Shown here: piece after piece, positions 1-6,470 of the stretch
Layout of the letters: every line of letters starts with the position of its first letter
How positions within the stretch are numbered: position 1 is the first letter of the stretch
Source: Saprospiraceae bacterium
Lineage (GTDB): Bacteria > Bacteroidota > Bacteroidia > Chitinophagales > Saprospiraceae
Length of the DNA stretch: 47,499 bases
NCBI GenBank assembly: GCA_020627535.1
Contig: JAHDGU010000022.1
Location: 1-47,499, forward strand
Direction of reading: 5' to 3'
Made by a program: the position numbers and the translations under genes
Notes under the pieces: model-generated
Database searches by the model: none
Seen by the model: the letters and a program-made list of their open reading frames with translations, nothing else
Told to the model about the DNA's origin: nothing

Positions 1-19
1 ATCATAAATCTTAAATAAC

Positions 20-52
20 AACCCGAGTAGGTCAACCTGCTCGGGTTTTTTT
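20..52 (+). terminator. Rho-independent terminator
   Basis: A 12 bp stem (20-31 pairing with 36-47, one G-T wobble) closes a TCAA loop and runs into a T tract ending at 52. It is a textbook intrinsic terminator for a gene lying left of the window. Unusually, the T tract touches the first ATG of the next open frame at 53, so the hairpin could also act as an attenuator or occlude initiation there. Confidence 0.85.
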
Positions 53-1024
53 ATGGAAGTAACTTCGTGTCGAGTGGATTACACGATCATACACAACTCT
101 GGTGGCTACCATGGTCATCAACTTAAGGACCGCTTTGGAGGTCTTACCATTGGCTCATTGATGGGATGGAATTATGTACACACTTCCTATCCTTATTTAG
201 ATCATTTTGCTGTGCATGACACGGAGCAGCTATTGACGTTTTTCAAAAGGCACTTTGGTTATAGGAAAGTTTACAAACTTGAAGGCCCTTACTGGGATGG
301 CTTCTCATCTCACAATGCCTTCAGATCTTATGTGAATAAGTATGTGCCAGTAGGTGAAGCTCAGGAAAAAACTCTTGTCGTGATATCTATGGCCAGCCGC
401 GTATTTCCTCATCAGACCATTTCTTGGCATCGAGAAGGTATCATTGAAAAAGACATATTCACCCAGCTCCGGACTCAGATATCCCATAGGTACTGGAAGC
501 GTCATCGATATGATCAGCTTATTGATCGCGAAACACCCAAAGTTGCTATTCACATCAGTCGAGGAGTGGACTACAATCCAGAGAAATTTCCAGAGCACTT
601 CTCAGACAGCTACAATGTCAGATACATGTTTTCACTGGAGTATTTTGATGCCATTATCAGGCAACTTCAGGAGGAGTATCCTCAATGTGAGTTGAATATT
701 TTTACAGAGCACCACAATTCGTCAGAAATTTCAAGTCACTTTGGTGAGGCAAGTGGTGTTCGATTGCATATTGGCCCAAATCGCAAGCAAAAGAGTAATG
801 AGCTTGTACATCAGATATTCAGATCTTTTGTCGAATCAGATATTTTGGTTGCTTGTAATAGTAGCTTTAGTGCAATGTGTGCTTATTTCAGACAGGGAAG
901 ACCTACGATATATCATCCACACAGGCATCTTGATGATCTACCCCAAGCTGATTGTATTCCGACGCAAATAGACGGAACATTTAAAGTAAAGCTCTTAAAA
1001 GATTGCCTAGCCAAATTTTCTTGA
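53..1024 (+). CDS. Fucosyltransferase-like glycosyltransferase
   Basis: The product is 323 aa, soluble, with no signal peptide. A central strand followed by VAIHISRGVDY resembles the HxRRGD-type donor-binding motif of fucosyltransferases (GT11/GT23-like GT-B fold). A later segment, SDILVACNSSFSAMCAYF, matches the conserved NSSFS-type motif near the C-terminus of those enzymes. It probably transfers a deoxyhexose to a surface glycan or secondary metabolite; donor and acceptor cannot be read from sequence. It lies 10 bp upstream of a sulfotransferase and probably shares its transcript. The start is uncertain: the ATG at 53 directly follows a terminator T tract and has no ribosome-binding site, but the frame is closed upstream at 5-7 and offers no other ATG nearby. 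Family-level call only. Confidence 0.6.
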   Translation: MEVTSCRVDYTIIHNSGGYHGHQLKDRFGGLTIGSLMGWNYVHTSYPYLDHFAVHDTEQLLTFFKRHFGYRKVYKLEGPYWDGFSSHNAFRSYVNKYVPVGEAQEKTLVVISMASRVFPHQTISWHREGIIEKDIFTQLRTQISHRYWKRHRYDQLIDRETPKVAIHISRGVDYNPEKFPEHFSDSYNVRYMFSLEYFDAIIRQLQEEYPQCELNIFTEHHNSSEISSHFGEASGVRLHIGPNRKQKSNELVHQIFRSFVESDILVACNSSFSAMCAYFRQGRPTIYHPHRHLDDLPQADCIPTQIDGTFKVKLLKDCLAKFS

Positions 1025-1034
1025 CAGTGGTATT

Positions 1035-1763
1035 ATGATATCTCACGAGCATAGGTGCATTTTTATTCATATCCCAAAGAATGGTGGCGCAAGCATTGAG
1101 AAATTGATCTGGTCAGATATGGAAGCAAGGTCTGAAGATGAGCTTTGGATGGGCTACAAAACTCCACATCACAATGCCTATCAGACAGGTGCTTTACAAC
1201 ATCTATTTGCCACAAATATCATCCGTGCAGTAGGCCTGAAGACTTATCAGGAGTACTTCAGCTTTAGTATGGTCAGAAATCCATGGGACAAGGCGATTTC
1301 TCAATTTCTATATCTTCAGAAGAGGCATGACCTTAGGAGCTTTCTTGACGTGCCTCGTCATGTGTCATTTAAGAGTTATCTGGAGAAGATTCAAGAAAAG
1401 CCTCATGTTCATTGGCAACCACAATATCTTTTTTTGACGGATGATCAGGGTGAAATAATCGTCGATTATATTGGAAGATTTGAAGACTATGCGTCTTCGG
1501 TGGCACATATACTTGGTCGACTAGATATTGCCAAAAGCGAAGAACTTCCACATCTCAATCGCTCAAGCCGCTCGCCCTATTATCACTACTATGACGATGA
1601 AAGCCGTGAGATGGTGGCGGAGATCTACGCTAGGGATATTCAGCTATTTGACTATAGTTTTGATCAGAAGAGTTTTGAGAGTAGAAGGGCGCAAATCAAG
1701 TTTGGCACCCCTTCCAATTTGCTCGCTAGTAAGTGGGCGAACTTCAAAGACAGGCTCTCATGA
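1035..1763 (+). CDS. Sulfotransferase family 2-like protein
   Basis: The 242 aa protein opens with FIHIPKNGGAS (residues 10-20), the 5'-phosphosulfate-binding loop of the Sulfotransfer_2 family, whose usual form is FIHIPKTGGTS. The 3'-phosphate-binding motif follows as SMVRNPWDKAISQF (residues 78-91). It should transfer sulfate from PAPS to a carbohydrate or similar acceptor in the cytoplasm. Its stop codon overlaps the start of the acyltransferase gene in an ATGA arrangement, so the two are translationally coupled. Together with the preceding glycosyltransferase this suggests sulfated, acylated surface glycan decoration. The acceptor is unknown. Confidence 0.85.
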   Translation: MISHEHRCIFIHIPKNGGASIEKLIWSDMEARSEDELWMGYKTPHHNAYQTGALQHLFATNIIRAVGLKTYQEYFSFSMVRNPWDKAISQFLYLQKRHDLRSFLDVPRHVSFKSYLEKIQEKPHVHWQPQYLFLTDDQGEIIVDYIGRFEDYASSVAHILGRLDIAKSEELPHLNRSSRSPYYHYYDDESREMVAEIYARDIQLFDYSFDQKSFESRRAQIKFGTPSNLLASKWANFKDRLS

Positions 1764-2839
1764 GTAAAGCACGGATTTACGGACTTGATCTCATGCGTGC
1801 TATTGCTATTAGCCTTGTACTCTTTGCACATGGCTTTGAGCTGCTGATACCAGAAGCGTCTATTGATTGGAATCGACCCTGTGGGTTTTTAGGTGTTGAG
1901 CTATTTTTTGTTCTAAGTGGATTCCTGATAGGAGATATTTTGATCAAAGTCTTTTCCAAGAAGGAGCCAGGTGTTCGTGATCTCAAGCAGTTTTGGATCA
2001 GGCGCTGGTGGCGAACACTGCCAAATTATTTTCTCTTTCTATTTATCTACTTGGGCTTTCATCATTTATTTCGTTTGGGATCAATTCCGGATGGCTTGGA
2101 CTTGATGCCCTACTTTGTCTTCCTGCAAAATGGTCTTAGTCCTCATCCCGGATTCTATCCCATAGCTTGGAGTCTGAGTATAGAGGAGTGGTTTTATCTG
2201 TCTTTTCCGATTCTACTTGGCATTCTTTATGCCATTGGTTTTAGGCGTCTGCGCCTATTTCTTCTTTCTGCAGTGGTTGTCATTGGTCTTTGTCTTTGTG
2301 TAAGAATTGTTCTGAGTGGTGTGGCAGATCTCTCATGGGGCCCGTGGTATCGCAAGATGATTTTTTGGAGGTTAGATGCCATTGTATTTGGCGTCTTGGC
2401 TGCCAGTTTCTTTCGTCGATACACGGAAGTGCTAAGGCAGCGGAGGTATATGCTGCTTATTCTTGGCTGCCTCATATTGAGTGCTTCACTCATCCCGTTT
2501 TGGCAAGAGTACGTGCTCCATGATACATCAGGATTTTTCCTCAAGACGGTTTTCTTTGATCTGGTGTCAATGAGCATTGCTTTCATGCTGCCGTTTTTCT
2601 ATCACTTGAAGAGCAATGCTAGGAGTCTCTATAGTAGATCAATACAAGGCTTGAGTAAGATTTCATACTCGGTCTATTTGAGTCACTGGCTTTTTGTGCT
2701 ATTGTTTTTCAGGGTGACACCGCTTGATCCTGGGCCTCTTTCATTCATTGTTTTCTTGGGGTGTACATTGGTCTTGTCAGTGATAGTCTACCGATTCTTT
2801 GAACGACCTACTACGCGTCTGCGAGAAAAGTGGAGTTGA
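1760..2839 (+). CDS. Acyltransferase 3 (OafA/YrhL-type) membrane protein
   Basis: The 359 aa protein has about ten hydrophobic segments and the family-3 acyltransferase signatures: an N-terminal YGLDLMRAIAISLVLFAHG with the conserved His at residue 24, FLGVELFFVLSGFLIG, and SLSIEEWFYLSFPI in the middle. Members O-acylate (often O-acetylate) glycans across the inner membrane. The ATG at 1760 is preferred over an in-frame upstream start at 1733 because it forms an ATGA overlap with the sulfotransferase stop and begins exactly where family homology begins. It closes the rightward operon; the inverted-repeat-bounded element starts 5 bp after its stop. Confidence 0.88.
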   Translation: MSKARIYGLDLMRAIAISLVLFAHGFELLIPEASIDWNRPCGFLGVELFFVLSGFLIGDILIKVFSKKEPGVRDLKQFWIRRWWRTLPNYFLFLFIYLGFHHLFRLGSIPDGLDLMPYFVFLQNGLSPHPGFYPIAWSLSIEEWFYLSFPILLGILYAIGFRRLRLFLLSAVVVIGLCLCVRIVLSGVADLSWGPWYRKMIFWRLDAIVFGVLAASFFRRYTEVLRQRRYMLLILGCLILSASLIPFWQEYVLHDTSGFFLKTVFFDLVSMSIAFMLPFFYHLKSNARSLYSRSIQGLSKISYSVYLSHWLFVLLFFRVTPLDPGPLSFIVFLGCTLVLSVIVYRFFERPTTRLREKWS

Positions 2840-2843
2840 GTTC

Positions 2844-3149
2844 AACCCAATTCGTGCATTAGGAATTATTTGAGCACTCTATCTTGGAGATAAGCAACTG
2901 ATATTGAATGTCTTAACAAGATAATAGTGACATTCTTGTTTGTAACATTTTGTTCCAGTGAAGAAGCCATTTCCAAGCGAGAATTCTCGTCGAAAAGTCA
3001 GCTGTGTCCAGTTTTAGCGCCTAGCGTATTTCTGCCTCATAATCAGGCACTTACTCTCCTCGCCATAGCTCGCCATGCCTCGTCAATTAAGCACCCGATT
3101 CCATTGCATAAATCCACCATTCATCGAAGCCTAATGCACGAATTGAGTT
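2844..3149. mobile_element. MITE-like element with 20 bp terminal inverted repeats
   Basis: The ends 2844-2863 and 3130-3149 are inverted copies of each other, 19 of 20 bases matching, with an uninterrupted core of 16 (CAATTCGTGCATTAGG at 2848-2863). They are 266 bp apart, too far for a terminator hairpin. The interior holds no convincing gene; a 78-codon rightward frame at 2927-3163 runs out through the right repeat and resembles nothing recognised. The element fills the gap between two convergent genes almost exactly. No target-site duplication is clear, although TTGAGTTCA occurs near both ends (2836-2844 and 3143-3151). A decayed IS remnant or MITE fits best. Confidence 0.5.
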
Positions 3150-3152
3150 CAG

Positions 3153-3890
3153 CTATTTTTTGAGAATGGCATATTGGTGGAAAGGAGTCAGAAGGCCGGA
3201 TTGTATTTCTATTTGGAGGCTTTCTGTCGCTTCTCTCAAGAACAGTTGCCAGCTCTCTGGCGACCAAAAATGTATGTGACCCCAATATGATTGGCTATCC
3301 TCCCGATATGCACCACTCTCTAGATTGTCATAGCGCCCATTGGGCACACTAAGGACAAGAGTTCCTTTGCCCTTGAGCTGGTTCAGCATCTTGAGGACAG
3401 CGGCTCTTGGATCTGCCATGTGCTCCAGTACTTCTGTACAAAATATGACATCATGTTGCTCTCGAATGTCATAAAGGCTCGAATTGACGAAATTCAGTCG
3501 TGGACAGATTCTGCACGCCAGTTCTTTTACATCAGTGAAGTCATCATACGCTGTGAGCTGGGTCGTGGGATGTTCTTGTCCGATAAGTCTTAACAGATAG
3601 GACATGCCCGCACCGATATCTGCGAGGTCCTTGTCTTCAAAATTGACCTTTGCCTTTTTACACTCTTGATAGAGAATGTGAAATAGCTTAATTCGCTTAT
3701 CACTGAGGTATGATCTGATGGACGAGAATCCTCCAAGTCTATTGTCATTGGCTTCTCTGAGATATTGGCGGATCGTACTGTCAATTGATGAGAGCTCAGA
3801 TCGATCCACCTCATATTTGCACGTATTTTTTGGAACTCGTATTAATTTGAGACCACGACGTGCGAGTATGTTTTGTATTGTTTTTTTCAT
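3153..3890 (-). CDS. Class I SAM-dependent methyltransferase
   Basis: The 245 aa protein has motif I as ADIGAGMSYL (residues 90-99), an acidic strand-2 region (YDDFTD), and the post-motif II signature CTEVLEHMADP (151-161) typical of Methyltransf_11/23-type enzymes. The next strand, GTLVLSVPNG, fits the same fold. The first 85 residues form a helical, basic N-terminal extension. It overlaps the upstream glycosyltransferase gene by 4 bp, so the two are coupled. It may methylate a sugar or a small metabolite made by its neighbours; the substrate cannot be read from sequence. Confidence 0.85.
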   Translation of the reverse strand: MKKTIQNILARRGLKLIRVPKNTCKYEVDRSELSSIDSTIRQYLREANDNRLGGFSSIRSYLSDKRIKLFHILYQECKKAKVNFEDKDLADIGAGMSYLLRLIGQEHPTTQLTAYDDFTDVKELACRICPRLNFVNSSLYDIREQHDVIFCTEVLEHMADPRAAVLKMLNQLKGKGTLVLSVPNGRYDNLESGAYREDSQSYWGHIHFWSPESWQLFLREATESLQIEIQSGLLTPFHQYAILKK

Positions 3891-5146
3891 GTGTTGATTG
3901 CGAGACGTTCATCAATCAGTTTGCCGAGATATTTCATTTTATCACTTTGGCTCTTTTTCAATTGTTGAATCATGCTGATGTACTTGGGCAGAAGAGCTTC
4001 TCTGATATTTTTTTCTATTTTTTGGTCTCGGTCACTTTGATTTCCCATGATGCCCACTTGAGCGGTCTGTACGCGTGAGGCACAACCATTTTGATCATAT
4101 TTGCCACCAGAGTATATCAGCATCGGTACATCATACTCGATGCATTCTTGTATCGTGTGTATTCCTCCATGATTGATGCTGAGATCAATGTCATCAAGGA
4201 TTTCTGTTGGTGCGAGCCATTGAAAAAAATGGCAGTTTGGCGATTGAGACATAGCTTCGTTCACTAGTCGATTGCCCATAGCCACCAGCATGATGACATC
4301 CTTCATGCTAGAGACTACTCTGACTAGACGATCAAGGATACTATTGTCTTCATTTTCCATACTGCTCAGTGTGCAGAGGATCTTGATCTTGTCTGGATGG
4401 CTCTTGATGACTTCTTGAATCTCATGTGCGACTTGCTCATTGATAGATTCTTTCCTCCGTCGATCAACTTGACGACCGATATATTTCTCATGTACGAGAG
4501 ATTGTATCTGAGCAAACTGTAGCTCTTCGTCTACCATGTGCCAGATCTCTTGATTCCTATGTCGTATAGGTGGTGGCCAGCCGTGAGGGTCATGGTGTGA
4601 TAGAGGGTAAGCGATCGTCTTCATATGGTGAATCAGTGCAGCTTTTCTGGTGACCCTATTGCGTCGCAGCACGTGCTTGATTAGTCTCTTGTTTCGTTGT
4701 CTTTGCCAGAGCTTAGCATAGTGAGTTTTCTTAGCGGGATCAGCCGGGCCGATTGTATTCATCGGTGGAGCACACTCAGATTTTTCCAGGCTAAACCACT
4801 GACTGAGGAGTACATAGTTGAGGTCATTCTTCCATAGATGCAATATGAGCTCATGAAGCTCTTGATCTATGATGATCAGATCAATTTGCTTCGTACGGAT
4901 GAGTTTGTCCAGAGCTGCGAAGGACCACGAGCTAATCACTGCTTTTATGGATGAAAAGGATCGTGTATCAAGGGTATAGGGTTCGAGTTGTGTGTATTGG
5001 AGTCCTTGAGATTCTACGTACTCCTTGGCGGAAAATGGACTGGCATAATATACCTCGTGACCGAGTCTATCCATGTTTTTGCACAGCGCACAACTGGCCC
5101 TCAATATACCAGCAAGTCCTGTCGTGATACATGCGATCCGAGCCAT
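3887..5146 (-). CDS. GT1-type UDP-glycosyltransferase
   Basis: The 419 aa protein begins MARIACITTGLAG and continues with the N-terminal Rossmann features of MGT/UGT-like glycosyltransferases (LCKNMDRLGHEVYYASP). Near the C-terminus, LSINHGGIHTIQECIEYDVP is the nucleotide-sugar-binding HGG loop of that family. It transfers a sugar from an NDP donor to a lipid, glycan or natural-product acceptor. The frame is open back to a TTG at 5215, but the ATG at 5146 is preferred because it is preceded by a G-rich stretch and is where homology starts. This leaves a 57 bp divergent intergenic region shared with the sulfotransferase on the other strand. Confidence 0.8.
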   Translation of the reverse strand: MARIACITTGLAGILRASCALCKNMDRLGHEVYYASPFSAKEYVESQGLQYTQLEPYTLDTRSFSSIKAVISSWSFAALDKLIRTKQIDLIIIDQELHELILHLWKNDLNYVLLSQWFSLEKSECAPPMNTIGPADPAKKTHYAKLWQRQRNKRLIKHVLRRNRVTRKAALIHHMKTIAYPLSHHDPHGWPPPIRHRNQEIWHMVDEELQFAQIQSLVHEKYIGRQVDRRRKESINEQVAHEIQEVIKSHPDKIKILCTLSSMENEDNSILDRLVRVVSSMKDVIMLVAMGNRLVNEAMSQSPNCHFFQWLAPTEILDDIDLSINHGGIHTIQECIEYDVPMLIYSGGKYDQNGCASRVQTAQVGIMGNQSDRDQKIEKNIREALLPKYISMIQQLKKSQSDKMKYLGKLIDERLAINT

Positions 5147-5203
5147 CCCCCTAAAGGTACTGACTCGTATCTTGCTAGCCGATCTGTGCTGTACCTTTGA
5201 TCT

Positions 5204-5887
5204 GTGATCTTTCAAGGCAACAAGATTTTTGTTTACATTTTGTCTACCATGAGAAGTGGAAGCACGCTGCTCAAGAGCTTGCTAGCCACTCAAAATGAGA
5301 TATCTGACCTACCAGAGATCAATTTTCAAAAGTACCAGAGCTTTTCTCAATGGCGACTATCACGTCTCAGTCCCGAGCCGATCATCGTACTCAAAAAGCC
5401 ATCCTGGCTGGGTGAGGACATTTATCCTAAGCTGCCCTCTGCTCGACCTAGGAAACTGATTATCCTGATCCGTAGACCTCAGGCAGTCATCCGGTCATGC
5501 CAGGCAATGTACCGTGAGCTAAGTCCGGACAAAGAGAAACCGAGTCGAGAAGAGTTTCTTTCCTACTGGTGCAAGACCTATGAGCGCTTGCAAAGTTTTT
5601 CGCAGGATGATTGTTTCCATATCAGATATGAAGATCTCTTAAACCAACCCATCAAGAAAACCTCAGAGATATTCTCATTTGTAGGACTAGAAGGACGCGA
5701 TGGTGTAGATTCATATCATAGACCAGCAGATCGCGACTGGAAATGGTACGATGACGATGGAGGAGATCGCATTCAATCTCTGAAGGTTCAAGCCACTCCG
5801 TCTGAGATGATTGATCCTGATCTAGATCATTTGGTGAGTCATTCCGAAAGAGCTCAAAAGCTTCTCAAAGCATTTGGATATATCTAG
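5204..5887 (+). CDS. PAPS-dependent sulfotransferase
   Basis: The 227 aa protein has a strand leading into STMRSGSTLL (residues 14-23), the 5'-phosphosulfate loop of Sulfotransfer_1/3 enzymes. The 3'-phosphate motif is RKLIILIRRPQAVIRSC (83-99), and IRYEDLLNQP follows further on, as is usual. It is a second sulfotransferase in this 6 kb locus but from a different subfamily than the gene at 1035. The start is a GTG with no clear ribosome-binding site; it places the first strand a normal distance from the N-terminus. It is convergent with the uracil-DNA-glycosylase-like gene, with 13 bp between stops. Confidence 0.85.
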   Translation: MIFQGNKIFVYILSTMRSGSTLLKSLLATQNEISDLPEINFQKYQSFSQWRLSRLSPEPIIVLKKPSWLGEDIYPKLPSARPRKLIILIRRPQAVIRSCQAMYRELSPDKEKPSREEFLSYWCKTYERLQSFSQDDCFHIRYEDLLNQPIKKTSEIFSFVGLEGRDGVDSYHRPADRDWKWYDDDGGDRIQSLKVQATPSEMIDPDLDHLVSHSERAQKLLKAFGYI

Positions 5888-5900
5888 TTGCGCCAGAGAG

Positions 5901-6464
5901 CTATGAGCCAATTAGGCGTTTTAAAACAGCTGTCACTTCTTGATCAAACCACGGGTTCTTTTTGAGCCAGATGTTGTTTCTCGGTGACGGGTGTGGAAGT
6001 GGGAAGAATTTTGGCAGATATTCCTCAAAGTGCTGGACTGTCACTGTGAGATTAGATTTGGCGCTTTCCCCCAAGTAGTATTTCTGAGCATAGCTGCCGA
6101 CCAATATGATAAGCGCCTCGGAGGAGAGATGACTCAGAAGCGCAGCGTGCCATTGGGGCGCACATTCTTTGCGCGGTGGAAGATCTCCAGACTTTCCCTT
6201 GCCAGGATAGCAAAAACCCATAGGGATCAGTGCGAAGTTGTCTGGATTATAGAATGCTGCTTTATCTACACCAAGCCACTCACGAAGCCGATCTCCACTC
6301 TTGTCTTCCCATGGCACACCTGAGCGATGCACCACAGTTCCTGGTGCTTGGCCGATGATGATAAACCGACTTTGAGGAGTCGCGGACAGAACTGGATTTG
6401 CGCCAAGCTCCAGATCATCATGACAGATCTTACAGGCTCGGATTTCCTTGAGGAGCGATTCCAT
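5901..6464 (-). CDS. Uracil-DNA glycosylase superfamily protein
   Basis: The 187 aa protein has IIIGQAPG (residues 35-42), the water-activating motif 1 of the UDG superfamily, and HPSPRN (158-163), the motif 2 leucine-loop equivalent. An N-terminal CxxC (Cys11, Cys14) is present, but the four-cysteine iron-sulfur set of family 4 enzymes is not obvious. It probably removes uracil or a related damaged base. Its start lies 6 bp after the NRPS stop, so it could be expressed as the last gene of the biosynthetic operon. This may be accidental, because it is a housekeeping-type repair gene at the cluster edge. Confidence 0.8.
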   Translation of the reverse strand: MESLLKEIRACKICHDDLELGANPVLSATPQSRFIIIGQAPGTVVHRSGVPWEDKSGDRLREWLGVDKAAFYNPDNFALIPMGFCYPGKGKSGDLPPRKECAPQWHAALLSHLSSEALIILVGSYAQKYYLGESAKSNLTVTVQHFEEYLPKFFPLPHPSPRNNIWLKKNPWFDQEVTAVLKRLIGS

Positions 6465-6470
6465 TACGGG

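Noticed and set aside
2227-2586. Antisense frame of 119 codons in the acyltransferase gene
   Set aside because: Arg/Lys/Thr-rich composition and full overlap with a clear membrane protein mark it as a shadow.
2927-3163. Rightward 78-codon frame in the 300 bp gap between convergent genes
   Set aside because: It runs through the right terminal inverted repeat into the neighbouring gene, has no ribosome-binding site and resembles no protein family.
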